The notes below the pieces were generated by a model. The model ran no database searches. It was given only the letters and a program-made list of their open reading frames with translations, and was not told where the DNA came from. Made by a program: the position numbers and the translations under genes. 41,615 nucleotides of DNA from CAZWEZ01 sp964632795 (GTDB lineage Bacteria > Pseudomonadota > Alphaproteobacteria > Rhodospirillales > 2-02-FULL-58-16). The stretch is from positions 1-41,615 of the forward strand of contig CAZWEZ010000025.1 in assembly GCA_964632795.1 (NCBI GenBank), read 5' to 3'. Shown here piece by piece: positions 1-7,828 of the stretch. Within the stretch, counting starts at the first letter, position 1. Each line of letters begins with the position of its first letter.

Positions 1-67
1 CCACGCTCAAGGGCGAAAGCCTTGGAAAGCCGTCTCTATGGGTCATTATCAGTGCTCCTTGGTATTA
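1..67. repeat. Family Q palindromic repeat, right half only (cut by window start)
   Basis: Positions 14-67 match the right part of the element at 18959-19225: a GAAAGCCTTGGAAAG block, then TCTCTATGGGTCATTATCAG, then a CTCCTTGGTATTA end. The left arm would lie outside the window. The repeat runs directly into the 5' end of the DUF1674 reading frame. Confidence 0.8.
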
Positions 68-243
68 GTTCCGAGCCTCCCCCCCGCGCCGTCGATGGCG
101 GCCGTGATTCGGCCCCCGACCCGGCCCGCAGCAAGAAGCCGAAAGGCGCCACGAACAAGGTCGCCGAGATCGGCGGCCCCGACGGCCCCGAGCCGACCCG
201 CTACGGCGACTGGGAACGCAAGGGCCGGTGCATCGACTTCTGA
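22..243 (+). CDS. DUF1674 (SDHAF4-like) small protein, 5' end inside a repeat
   Basis: The C-terminus contains EIGGPDGPEPTRYGDWERKG and ends in CIDF, the signature of the DUF1674 family. That family includes the eukaryotic succinate dehydrogenase assembly factor 4, which supports flavinylated SdhA; the bacterial role is inferred. The conserved part is about 25 residues, after a Lys/Pro/Ala-rich linker. The start is unclear. No in-frame ATG exists, the possible starts are TTG at 22 and GTG at 52, and both lie inside the family Q repeat. The frame is also open to the window edge. The repeat may therefore have replaced the native start or been added to the protein. With the GTG start the protein has 63 residues, a usual family length. 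The next gene is 160 bp away. Confidence 0.75.
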   Translation: MESRLYGSLSVLLGISSEPPPRAVDGGRDSAPDPARSKKPKGATNKVAEIGGPDGPEPTRYGDWERKGRCIDF

Positions 244-405
244 TACGCCTTCCGCCACAAGTTCTTTTTTTGTTCCAATCCTGCCACTTTTGGTTTATGA
301 TTCGCCGATTTCGAAACCCCGGTTTCGCAGAGGTTTTGATTGCGTGCACCTCATACGGGAACAATATTACGGGCAACAGTCATTACAAGTAGCTGGAATC
401 GGCGA

Positions 406-492
406 ATGGACTTTCGTGGGGGACTCTTCGGGTGGATCGCGGTGGCGGCGACCTTGCCGGTCCTTTTGCTCGCTCCGACGGTCGGCGGGGGG
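406..492 (+). other. Signal-peptide-like segment out of frame with the downstream nuclease
   Basis: An ATG at 406 opens a frame reading MDFRGGLFGWIAVAATLPVL followed by LLAPTVGGG. This has a typical export signal shape: a charged start, a hydrophobic core and an Ala/Pro end. The frame then meets a run of seven G (486-492) and continues as nonsense. One extra G in the run would join it to the thermonuclease frame. It is best read as the true 5' end of the nuclease gene separated by a frameshift. Confidence 0.65.
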
Positions 493-881
493 GCACCGAG
501 GCGATCCCCGGTCCCATCCCGGCCCGGGTCCTGGAGGTGATCGACGGCGACACGATACTGGTCCGCGCCCGCATCTGGCTGGGCCAGGAGGTCGAGATAC
601 GGGTTCGCCTGCAGGGGGTCGATACGCCCGAGCTGGGCGGGGCGTGCGAACGCGAACGCGCCCTGGCCCGCCGGGCCCGCGACTTCGTCCGCCACCAGAT
701 CGGAGGCGGCGAGGTGGTCCTGCGCGACATCCAGTACGGCAAGTACGCCGGGCGCGTCGTCGCCAGGATGTCGACCGCCGAGGGCCGGGACATCACCACT
801 GCCCTCCTCGAGGCCGGGCTCGGCCGCCCCTACGACGGCGGCCGTCGGTCCTCCTGGTGCGACGGCGGCGAGGACCGCTGA
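432..881 (+). CDS. Thermonuclease (staphylococcal nuclease-like) family protein, probably frameshifted at the 5' end
   Basis: The frame encodes an SNase-like OB-fold nuclease. VIDGDTILVRA, IRVRLQGVDTPELG and the C-terminal ALLEAGLGRPYDGG block match the family, which cleaves DNA and RNA with calcium. The D of VDTPE and nearby Arg and Glu residues fit the catalytic set. Family members are normally exported. Here the in-frame start is only a GTG at 432, whose first 20 residues look random, while a good signal peptide lies just upstream in another frame (406-492). The junction is a G7 tract, so a one-base deletion is likely, either real (phase variation or decay) or a sequencing error. The stop is followed 5 bp later by the palindromic repeat at 887. 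Confidence 0.8.
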   Translation: MDRGGGDLAGPFARSDGRRGGTEAIPGPIPARVLEVIDGDTILVRARIWLGQEVEIRVRLQGVDTPELGGACERERALARRARDFVRHQIGGGEVVLRDIQYGKYAGRVVARMSTAEGRDITTALLEAGLGRPYDGGRRSSWCDGGEDR

Positions 882-884
882 ACG

Positions 885-1102
885 CTAGGGCGTATCATGC
901 TTCAATATTGGTGACATATTGGTGACGGTATACCTAATTAACCTTAATTAAGTATACCGTCACCAATATGTCACCAATATTGAAGCATGATACGCCCTGA
1001 TTGCGGCGAAAGCCGCAATCCGCCGCGTTAGCGGGCGTAAGCCTGCGTGGCGTTTGAACGCGGATTGATCGCGTGAGCGCGATCAATCCTGAAATGCTCT
1101 AG
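885..1102. repeat. CTAG-bounded composite element, copy 1 (MITE-like)
   Basis: The 218-bp element begins and ends with CTAG. The ends are imperfect inverted repeats: CTAGGGCGTATCA against CTAGAGCATTTCA read from the other end, 10 of 13 matching. It holds a near-perfect palindrome (887-998) followed by a tail (990-1102) that matches 39800-39912 at 108 of 113 positions. The tail folds into hairpins, including a perfect 12-bp stem at 1062-1073/1078-1089. No transposase is present. CTAG ends recall the target of some IS5-family elements (IS870-type), so a non-autonomous insertion is the likely reading. Confidence 0.7.
887..998. repeat. Family P palindrome P1 (55-bp arms, 2-nt centre)
   Basis: The arms 887-941 and 944-998 are reverse complements with a single mismatch (C934/A951) around a CC centre. 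Each arm carries two tandem ATATTGGTGAC motifs. It lies just after the nuclease stop codon and could fold into a very strong hairpin acting as a terminator. The motif recurs at 16424, 32891 and 39709. Confidence 0.85.
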
Positions 1103-1247
1103 GTACCGCCCGGTTAGCCGCCGTTTCGGAAATCCGTTGCCCGGAAGCCTCAAGTGGGGCATCTTTTCCCTCCTGAACGGGGACCCATAAGGGGGGGCGC
1201 GATCCCCGTTCCGGGACGTGGTTGGCGTTTGAAACCCGGGTGCTCGG

Positions 1248-2630
1248 ATGTCGTTCCTTGGTTCGCTTATTGGCTGGCTTGCTCCTTCCAAGACCGCTCG
1301 TCCGGAGGCCCCGAGACGGCGCGGCGAGGATGCCTTCGTGCCCAGCGACGTCGCGGCGCCGGCGGCGGCGGCGGTTCTCGTCGCCGACTTCGACGGCGAT
1401 CGGGACGGCGCCGTGGTCTCCCATCTGGTCGATCAGTTGTCGGTGCGTTCGGGAATCCAGGTCCGCCGCACCAAGGCCGCGCTCAAGGTGTCGGGTTCCG
1501 GGGGGCTGGTGGAACGGCTGGTGGCGGCGGCCGAGACCGGCCGCAAGTGGCTGACCGCCGCCAAGGCCGAAATCCTGCTGTGGGGCGAGGTGGCGGACGA
1601 CGGCGTGGTCAAGCTGCGCTTCCTGACCGCGGTCGCGGACGCCGAGGGCAAGCCGGGGACCTTCGGCCTCGGCGATACCCTCGAGCTGCCGGGGGAATTC
1701 GACAACGATCTCGACGACATCGTCCATATCTCGGTGTTGGCCGCGTTGGGCCCGGTCAAGCAGGGCCCGCGCCAGCGCCTGTGCGAGATGCTGATCGCCG
1801 CCGCCGACCGGGCCGACCGCTTCGTCGAGGCGCCGCCCCCGGACCTCGGCCAGTCCGGCGCCGCCTCGGTGCTGACCTGCCTGGGCAACGCCTTCGCGGT
1901 GATCTGGCGGCTGACCGGGGATACCGCGCGCATCGAACGCGCGGTGTGGATCTACAAGGCGGCCCTGGCCAACCTGCTCAAGGACGAGGCGCCGCTGGCC
2001 TGGGCGATGGCCCAGAACCACCTGGCCGCGGCGCTGGAGGCGACCGCCGAGCGCAACAAGGAGGACACCGAAAACCTGGTTGCCGCCGCCGCCGCCTACC
2101 GGGCGGCGACCCAGGCGCTGGGCCGCCACGAACACCCCAACGACTGGGCCTTGGCCCACGTCCACCTGGGCATGGTGCTGTACAAGCTGGGCCGGCGGAC
2201 GGGCAAGGCGGCGGTGCTCAAGGACTCCTGCGCCGCCTTCGAGGCCGCGCTCGGCGTTTACACGCGGGCCGCGATGCCCGGCCAATGGGCCGAGGTGATG
2301 AACCAGATCGGGGTGGTGATGATGGCGCTGGGCGAACAGGTCGGGGGCAACACGATCCTCGAACAGTCGGTGGCCACCTTCCGCAAGACGCTGGAGGTGC
2401 GCGGCCGCGAGGCGACGCCGCTGCTGTGGGCGCAGACCGCCAACAACCTCGGCGCGGCGGCCTTCGCGCTGGCCAAGCGCAACGGCAACCCCGGGCTGCT
2501 CAACGAGGCCTGTTCGTGCCTCGAGGGGGCGATCGAGGTCTACACCGGACACGGCCGCGCCAAGACGGTGGCGGTGATCCAGAAGAACCTGCAACGGGTC
2601 CAGCGCCTGCTCGAGACCCGCCGCCCCTGA
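1248..2630 (+). CDS. TPR-repeat protein (paralogue of 14433-15896)
   Basis: The 460-residue protein has an N-terminal alpha/beta region (about 35-180) and then helical repeats of TPR type. Examples are WALAHVHLGMVLYKLG, WAEVMNQIGVVMMALG and WAQTANNLGAAAFALAK. Each repeat is preceded by a cluster or 'FEAAL..YTR' helix, a pattern common in Rhodospirillales TPR proteins. The N-terminal region contains ARKW-type and ILLWGEV motifs shared with the paralogue at 14433-15896 (LLIWGEVP). No signal peptide is clear, although residues 3-12 are hydrophobic. The role is unknown; a protein-interaction or signalling scaffold is possible. It ends 6 bp from the convergent acs gene. The ATG at 1248 lacks a good Shine-Dalgarno sequence. 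Confidence 0.8.
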   Translation: MSFLGSLIGWLAPSKTARPEAPRRRGEDAFVPSDVAAPAAAAVLVADFDGDRDGAVVSHLVDQLSVRSGIQVRRTKAALKVSGSGGLVERLVAAAETGRKWLTAAKAEILLWGEVADDGVVKLRFLTAVADAEGKPGTFGLGDTLELPGEFDNDLDDIVHISVLAALGPVKQGPRQRLCEMLIAAADRADRFVEAPPPDLGQSGAASVLTCLGNAFAVIWRLTGDTARIERAVWIYKAALANLLKDEAPLAWAMAQNHLAAALEATAERNKEDTENLVAAAAAYRAATQALGRHEHPNDWALAHVHLGMVLYKLGRRTGKAAVLKDSCAAFEAALGVYTRAAMPGQWAEVMNQIGVVMMALGEQVGGNTILEQSVATFRKTLEVRGREATPLLWAQTANNLGAAAFALAKRNGNPGLLNEACSCLEGAIEVYTGHGRAKTVAVIQKNLQRVQRLLETRRP

Positions 2631-2636
2631 GGGTCC

Positions 2637-4739
2637 TTATCCGTCGTCGCCGAAGCGGGCGATGTCCTCGGGGCCTTTCTTGGTCGCCACCTTTTTCTTG
2701 CCCTGGACCAGGACGCGGATCTCCTCGACCACGTCGGGGTTGGCCAGCGTCATCACGTCGCCGATGTCGAGGGTGTTGGAGATCGCCGCCAGCACCCGGC
2801 GCATGATCTTGCCCGAGCGGGTCTTGGGCATGTCGGGCACCACCCACACGTTCCTGGGCCGGGCGATCTTGCCGATGGTGTCGTCGATCGCCTTGACCAC
2901 CTCGGTCTTGGTCGCCTCGCCCCCCTTGGCCCCGGGCTTGAGCGAGACGTAGATGTCGGGCACCCGGCCCTTGAGTTCGTCGACTACCGGCACCACCGCC
3001 GCCTCGGCGATGTCGGCGACGGTGAGGGCGGCGGATTCCAGCTCCTTGGTCCCCAGTCGGTGGCCGGCGACGTTGATGATGTCGTCGATGCGGCCCAGGA
3101 TCCGGTAGTAGCCGTCCTCGGCCTGCATCGCCCCGTCGCCGGTCAGGTACGGCCAGTCCCGCCAGTCCTTGCTTTTCGGGTCCTTGCAGTACTTGGCGTA
3201 ATACGTCGCCACGTAGCGCTCGCGGTCGCCCCAGATGGTCTGGAAGCTCCCCGGCCACGGGTTGCGGATGCAGATGTTGCCGGCCTTGCCCGAGCCCGCG
3301 GGCACCTCGTCGCCGTCCTCATCAAAGATCACCGGGTGGATGCCCGGCACGGCGGGCCCGGTGCTGCCCGGCTTCATCGGCTCCAGCGCCGGCAGGGTCG
3401 AGCACAAGAAGCCGCCGTTCTCGGTCTGCCACCAGGTGTCGACGATCACCGCCTCGCCCTTGCCCACCACCTCGTAGTACCACCGCCAGACCTCGGGCTC
3501 GATGGGCTCGCCGACGGTGGTCATGTGCTTGAAGTGGTAGTCGTACTTGGCCGGCTCGTCGGGGCCCGCCTTGCGCAGCATGCGCACCGTGGTCGGCGCG
3601 GTGTGGAAGATGTTGACCCCCAGTCGCCGGGCGATCCGCCACGGCCGCCCGGCGTCCGGGTACACCGGCACCCCCTCGAAGACCACGCTCGAGGCGCCCA
3701 GCGCCAGCGGCCCGTAGACGATGTAGGAATGGCCGGTGATCCAGCCGATGTCGGCCATGCACCAGTAGACGTCCTCGGGATGGATGTCCTGGACGTACTT
3801 GGAGGTCCCCGCGGCGTAGGCCAGGTAGCCGCCGATCGAATGCTGGCACCCCTTGGGCTTGCCGGTGGTGCCCGAGGTGTACATCAAAAAAAGCGGGTCC
3901 TCGGCCGGCAGCGCGACCGGATCGATGCGCGCCCCGGCATAGTCCGCGAGCACCTCGTTGACCACGAAGTCGCGGCCCTTGACGGGCTTGCTGGCCGACG
4001 ACCAGGTGCCCGGGAAGCGCTGCCAGATCAGCACCTTGCCCACCTTCCGGCCGAGCCCGGCGGCGGTCTCGGCGGCGATGTCGGCGTTGAGCTTGTGATC
4101 GAGCAGCTTGCCGCCCCGGTAGTAGGCGTCCATGGTGATCAGCACGTCGCTCCCCGAATCCACGATGCGGTCGGCGCACGCTTGGCCCGAAAAGCCGCCG
4201 AAGACCTGGGAATGGATGACCCCCAGCCGGGCGCAGGCGAGCATGGTGATCGGCAGCTCGGGCGTCATCGGCATGTGCAAGGTCGCCCGGTCGCCGGCCT
4301 TGAGCCCGCAGAAGTCCCTGAGCAGGGCCGCGAACTCGTTGACCCTCACGAACAGCTCCTGATAAGTGATGGCGATGGGCGCCTCGTCCTCGGGCTCGGG
4401 CACGAAGTGGATCGCCGCCTTGTTCCTGTACTTGGCCAGGTGGCGGTCGATGCAGTTGTAGGAGGCGTTGATCCGGCCGCCGACGAACCACTTCCAGCAC
4501 GGCGCGTCGGAGGTATCGAGCATGGTGTGCCAGTAGGAATACCAGTCCAGAAGGTCGGCGTACTCCTTGAAGCAGTCGGGGAACTTGTCGAGGCCGAACC
4601 GCTGATGGATGTCGGGATCGGTCATGTTGGCCTGGGCGATGAAGGACGCCGAGGGATGGATGTAGTCCTCCTCCTTCCAGTGAACCGCGATCTGCGCCTC
4701 GCTGAGCTTCTTGGCCTTGGCTGACTTGGCTTTGCTCAT
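2637..4739 (-). CDS. acs: Acetyl-CoA synthetase (AMP-forming acetate-CoA ligase)
   Basis: This 700-residue ANL-superfamily enzyme activates acetate to acetyl-adenylate and then acetyl-CoA. It has the ATP-binding P-loop YTSGTTGKPKG, the core DVYWCMADIGWITGHSYIVY, the WWQTENGG adenylation motif, the hinge YYRILGRIDD and the catalytic lysine block PKTRSGKIMRR. That lysine is the usual site of regulatory acetylation in Acs. It is slightly longer than typical Acs (about 650 residues), with a Lys-rich start and a Lys-rich tail. The WWQTENGG block has Asn where classical Acs has Thr, so propionate or another short acid cannot be excluded. The start at 4739 is preferred because GGGAG lies 9 nt upstream. 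Its end faces the TPR gene, 6 bp away. Confidence 0.9.
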   Translation of the reverse strand: MSKAKSAKAKKLSEAQIAVHWKEEDYIHPSASFIAQANMTDPDIHQRFGLDKFPDCFKEYADLLDWYSYWHTMLDTSDAPCWKWFVGGRINASYNCIDRHLAKYRNKAAIHFVPEPEDEAPIAITYQELFVRVNEFAALLRDFCGLKAGDRATLHMPMTPELPITMLACARLGVIHSQVFGGFSGQACADRIVDSGSDVLITMDAYYRGGKLLDHKLNADIAAETAAGLGRKVGKVLIWQRFPGTWSSASKPVKGRDFVVNEVLADYAGARIDPVALPAEDPLFLMYTSGTTGKPKGCQHSIGGYLAYAAGTSKYVQDIHPEDVYWCMADIGWITGHSYIVYGPLALGASSVVFEGVPVYPDAGRPWRIARRLGVNIFHTAPTTVRMLRKAGPDEPAKYDYHFKHMTTVGEPIEPEVWRWYYEVVGKGEAVIVDTWWQTENGGFLCSTLPALEPMKPGSTGPAVPGIHPVIFDEDGDEVPAGSGKAGNICIRNPWPGSFQTIWGDRERYVATYYAKYCKDPKSKDWRDWPYLTGDGAMQAEDGYYRILGRIDDIINVAGHRLGTKELESAALTVADIAEAAVVPVVDELKGRVPDIYVSLKPGAKGGEATKTEVVKAIDDTIGKIARPRNVWVVPDMPKTRSGKIMRRVLAAISNTLDIGDVMTLANPDVVEEIRVLVQGKKKVATKKGPEDIARFGDDG

Positions 4740-4840
4740 GACCGAAATCTCCCGTTTGGAAACTGGCGATGTCCTCAAGTTACCGAGTCGCGATTATCCC
4801 AAGCAACAGATTCCTGGTTCACGCCGGCGGCGCCCTATGC

Positions 4841-5827
4841 TCACTCGGGGCGCAACGGGCGCTTGAGAAGCCCGGCGATGGTCGAATCGATGTCGGCGAA
4901 GTGGTTGAGGATGCCATCGACGGCGAGGCAGATGGGCATCTCGACGCCGAGCCCGCGGGCCAGGTCGGTGACGGCGGCGGCGCTGAATACCCCTTCGGCC
5001 ACCGAGGCGCGCCCGGCCACGATGTCGTCCAGGGCCGCGCCCTCGCCCAACTCGACGCCGAGCGAGAAGTTGCGCGACTGGATGGCGTTGCAGGTCAAGG
5101 TCAGATCGCCCAGCCCGCACAGCCCCATCAGGGTCTCGGGCCTCGCTCCCTTGGCCGCCCCCAGGCGCGCCAGCTCGGCCAGCCCGCGGGTGATCAGCGC
5201 GGCGCGCGCGTTGTCGCCGAGGTTGCGCCCCTCGACGATGCCACAGGCGATGGCCAGCACGTTCTTGACCGCCCCGCCGAGTTGGGCGCCGATCACGTCG
5301 TCGGTGCGGTAGATCCGGAACCTGGGGTTGCCCAGCGCCTCCGACAGCGCCGCCCCCAGGCCGTCGTCGGCGGCGGCCAGGGTCACCGCGGCCGGCAGGT
5401 CGCGGGCGACCTCGGCGGCGAAAGTGGGACCCGAGAGCACGGCGACGGGGGCCTGGGGAAGGACTTCGCCGAGGACCTCGCTCATCAGCGACGCGGTGTC
5501 GCGCTCGATGCCCTTGGCGCAGATCACCGCCGGCACCCCCGCCTTCCAGTCCCCGGCCAAACCGGTGGCGACCTGGCGCAGGTGCTGGGCCGGGGCCGCC
5601 AGCAGCACCGCCTCGGCGTCGGACGCCTCGCCGGGCTCGCATGTCGCCCGGATGGCGCCGTCGAGTTCGACCCCGGGCAGGAACAGGGGGTTCATGTGGT
5701 CGCCGTTGACCGCCGCCGCGACCTCGGGCTCGCGCGCCCACAGGACCACCTGGCGGCCGGCCCGCCGGACGACCATGGCCAGCGCCGTGCCCCAGGCGCC
5801 GGCGCCGATGATGCCGATCCGCTCCAT
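4841..5827 (-). CDS. gpsA: NAD(P)-dependent glycerol-3-phosphate dehydrogenase
   Basis: GpsA reduces dihydroxyacetone phosphate to sn-glycerol-3-phosphate for phospholipid synthesis, in the cytoplasm. The 328-residue length is standard. The N-terminal GIIGAGAWGTALA is the nucleotide-binding Rossmann motif. VLSGPTFAAEVA, the catalytic-lysine block GGAVKNVLAIACGIVEG and LMGLCGLGDLTLTC are family hallmarks. GGAG lies just before the ATG. The family Q palindrome (5835-5939) sits 7 bp upstream, between this gene and the phosphatase gene on the same strand, so transcription may be modulated or separated there. Confidence 0.95.
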   Translation of the reverse strand: MERIGIIGAGAWGTALAMVVRRAGRQVVLWAREPEVAAAVNGDHMNPLFLPGVELDGAIRATCEPGEASDAEAVLLAAPAQHLRQVATGLAGDWKAGVPAVICAKGIERDTASLMSEVLGEVLPQAPVAVLSGPTFAAEVARDLPAAVTLAAADDGLGAALSEALGNPRFRIYRTDDVIGAQLGGAVKNVLAIACGIVEGRNLGDNARAALITRGLAELARLGAAKGARPETLMGLCGLGDLTLTCNAIQSRNFSLGVELGEGAALDDIVAGRASVAEGVFSAAAVTDLARGLGVEMPICLAVDGILNHFADIDSTIAGLLKRPLRPE

Positions 5828-5834
5828 CGCTCCG

Positions 5835-5939
5835 TTATACCAAGGAGCACTGATAATGACTCATAGAGATCACCTCGGCGTGCCGCCGGGTAGGAGGAAA
5901 GCCGTCTCTATGGGTCATTATCAGTGCCCCTTGGTATAA
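5835..5939. repeat. Family Q palindrome Q2 (35-bp arms)
   Basis: The left arm begins TTATACCAAGGAGCACTGAT and the right arm is its reverse complement with two mismatches over 35 bp. The 35-nt loop is unrelated to the arms apart from a GGAAAGCC block shared with the other copies. It separates the phosphatase gene from gpsA. Related copies are at 1-67 and 18959-19225. Confidence 0.85.
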
Positions 5940-5997
5940 GCCCCGCCGGGCCGGCGCGGGCAAGCCGCAACAGGCTCAGGGATTTCTGCCGAGGTTC

Positions 5998-6771
5998 CTA
6001 TGTATATCTGCCGAGGACGACGGTGATGTTGTCCTTGCCGCCGTTGTCGTTGGCCATCTCGACCAGCCCTCGGCACGCCGCCTCGAGATCCGGCGCCCCG
6101 TCGAGCCGGCGTTCGATGGCGTCGTCCTCGACCATCGTCGTCAGGCCGTCGGTGCAGGCCAGGAACATATCTCCGCTCGACAGCTCGTGAAACGAAACAT
6201 CGGCCGTCACCTCGGGCCACGGCCCGAGGGCCCGGGTGATGACGTTGCGCTTGGGCGGCTCGCCCCGGCAGCCGCCGTCCCGCCACTCCTGGTGTAGCGA
6301 GTGGTCCCGGGTCAAGCACTCGAGACGCCCCCCGCGATACCGGTAGAGGCGGCTGTCGCCGACGTGGAAGGCGGCGACGCGCGCCTCCTCCTCCATCACC
6401 CACAGGCCGGCCACGGTGGTTCCCATGCCGCTGCCCTCGAGCAGGTTGTCGTGGCGGTTGGCGTCGTGGATCTGGCGGTTGGCGTTGGCGACCGCACCCT
6501 GGATCACCGCCCCGGCGATCGCCGACAGCGGCCCCTCGCCGGCGGCCGTGGGCGAAAACATCTCGGGGTCGTATTCGTAGATGAAATCGGAGAACACCTC
6601 GCCCGCCATCCGGCTGGCGACGTCGCCGGCCTGGTGGCCGCCCATGCCGTCGGTCACCAGCAGCAGCCCCAGTTCGTCCTCGATCAGGAAGCCGTCCTCG
6701 TTGAGGTCGCGCAGGCGCCCGATGTCGGTCAGGCCGGCGGCGGTCATCCTGGGGCCCGGTAAATCGGTCAT
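5998..6771 (-). CDS. PP2C/PPM-type serine/threonine protein phosphatase
   Basis: This 257-residue PPM-family phosphatase is a soluble, metal-dependent enzyme that removes phosphate from Ser/Thr. Motifs in order are RDLNEDGFLI (metal-ligand region, residues 21-30), VTDGMGGHQAGD (39-50), a GTTVAGLWV strand, HVGDSRLYRYRGG, the ACTDGLTTMV metal motif and the terminal GGKDNITVVLG. It is of the Stp1/PrpC size class, without extra domains. Its ATG overlaps the TGA of the upstream ATP-grasp gene (ATGA), which predicts translational coupling and a shared function with the small-protein cluster. It may regulate the ATP-grasp enzyme or a kinase encoded elsewhere; no kinase is in the window. Confidence 0.9.
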   Translation of the reverse strand: MTDLPGPRMTAAGLTDIGRLRDLNEDGFLIEDELGLLLVTDGMGGHQAGDVASRMAGEVFSDFIYEYDPEMFSPTAAGEGPLSAIAGAVIQGAVANANRQIHDANRHDNLLEGSGMGTTVAGLWVMEEEARVAAFHVGDSRLYRYRGGRLECLTRDHSLHQEWRDGGCRGEPPKRNVITRALGPWPEVTADVSFHELSSGDMFLACTDGLTTMVEDDAIERRLDGAPDLEAACRGLVEMANDNGGKDNITVVLGRYT

Positions 6772-7751
6772 TCCCGCCACGCCACCACCCGGCTCGATGC
6801 CTCCTCCAGCGATCCCGACAGGGCGAAGCCCACCATGTAGACGGCGAGCTGGCGGAACACCGCCGCCCTGAACTCGGGTCCTATCCACATAACATACGGA
6901 CCCGGATTGCAGTCCAGATATTTCGCCTCTCCGCGCCCGTCCACGATCACGTCCCAGGCCGCGTAGTGGAGGCCCAGGAAGCGGTTGGCGCGGACGATCC
7001 GCGCCTCCTCCTCGCCCGTCAACCGGAGGTATTCGAACTCCTGGCGGCCGGTCCGCGAATCGACGCCGCCCTCGGTGATGATCCTCAGCGCCAGGACCAC
7101 GGTGTCGGCGATCACGTGGATGCGCACGGTGTCGCCCCGGAGGCGTTCCTGAAGCAGGACCGGACAGGCTCTCAGCTCGTCGAGGCGCTCCAGGTCCGCG
7201 GGCTCGACGATGCGGGTCGAGCCGACGCCGATCGCCGGCTTGGCGACGGCCTCGCCGACCTCGGCGATGAACCGCGCCGCCGTCTCGGGGCAGTTGGTGC
7301 TCAGCGAGCGCGGCACCGGGAACCCGGCGGCGGCGAGCTTGTCGTAGAACTGCGATTTGGAATTGTGGTCGACGTAGGCCCCGCTCAGGGGGTTGACCAC
7401 CAGCTTGCCGCGGCGCGCCTGGCTCTCGAAGAAGGCGTAGGTGGCCCCCTGGAACTCCTGCTCGCGGAGGAACCGGGCCCGCATCTCGGCGAACGACGCC
7501 GGGTTCATCACCGCGGGCACGGCGGGCAGCGTGCGCGGCGCGGTGCCGCGGATGTGGATGGCCCGGATGTCGGAGAAGTCCGTCCCCGCCCACGATGCCC
7601 CGTCCCCGGAGACGGCCAGCCGGTTGGCGTGTTCGCCGCCGACCTGGATGTCGAACACCAGCGGCGTCGCACCTTCGGCCGCCACCGCCTGGGCGATCTC
7701 CGCGGCCTGGGCGTTGTGGTGGCTGGCGAACAGGGCGATCTTCGGACTCAT
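6768..7751 (-). CDS. ATP-grasp ligase, graspetide-synthetase/RimK-like, next to small Gly/Ser-rich proteins
   Basis: The 327-residue protein has a pre-ATP-grasp N-terminal domain (about 1-115) and an ATP-grasp domain (about 130-310). Visible elements are the VPRSLSTNCPETAARF entry (147-161), the nucleotide lysine in VAKPAIGVGS (K171), LLQERLRGDTVRIHV (199-213) and AAWDVIV (D267). The metal-binding end is YLDCNPGPYVMWI (N282, W289). The 'TN-P' and 'NPGP..MW' forms resemble MvdD/MdnC-type graspetide synthetases more than RimK. These enzymes join carboxylates to Ser/Thr or Lys of a precursor peptide. The gene follows three paralogous small genes and is coupled to a phosphatase gene, so those small proteins are the likely substrates (inference). 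The start at 7751 has no strong Shine-Dalgarno sequence. Confidence 0.8.
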   Translation of the reverse strand: MSPKIALFASHHNAQAAEIAQAVAAEGATPLVFDIQVGGEHANRLAVSGDGASWAGTDFSDIRAIHIRGTAPRTLPAVPAVMNPASFAEMRARFLREQEFQGATYAFFESQARRGKLVVNPLSGAYVDHNSKSQFYDKLAAAGFPVPRSLSTNCPETAARFIAEVGEAVAKPAIGVGSTRIVEPADLERLDELRACPVLLQERLRGDTVRIHVIADTVVLALRIITEGGVDSRTGRQEFEYLRLTGEEEARIVRANRFLGLHYAAWDVIVDGRGEAKYLDCNPGPYVMWIGPEFRAAVFRQLAVYMVGFALSGSLEEASSRVVAWRE

Positions 7752-7764
7752 GGCGGAATGGCGA

Positions 7765-7793
7765 GGGGAGAATGCCGGGACGGCATCCTCCCC
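7765..7793 (-). other. Hairpin between small-protein gene 3 and the ATP-grasp gene
   Basis: The stem GGGGAGAATGCC (7765-7776) pairs with 7782-7793 with one mismatch and a 5-nt loop. It lies in the 77-nt gap before the ATP-grasp start. With no T-run it may be a processing or attenuation structure that lowers enzyme output relative to precursor, rather than a full terminator. Confidence 0.45.
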
Positions 7794-7828
7794 ATCACGC
7801 GATCGGCTTGGGTGGCCGAAGCACGAGC

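Noticed and set aside
38..925. Plus-strand frame of 295 codons across the first kilobase
   Set aside because: It has low-complexity Arg/Pro content and overlaps the DUF1674 and thermonuclease genes in another frame.
885..1102. CRISPR array or direct-repeat array
   Set aside because: Repeats in this window are inverted and dispersed; no regularly spaced direct repeats with unique spacers and no cas genes were found.
1028..1291. Minus-strand frame with EHFRIDRAHAINPRSN, and a similar one at 39757-40080
   Set aside because: Both frames are translations of the repeated 113-bp tail. Shared sequence is explained by the repeat and its stems, not by a conserved protein.
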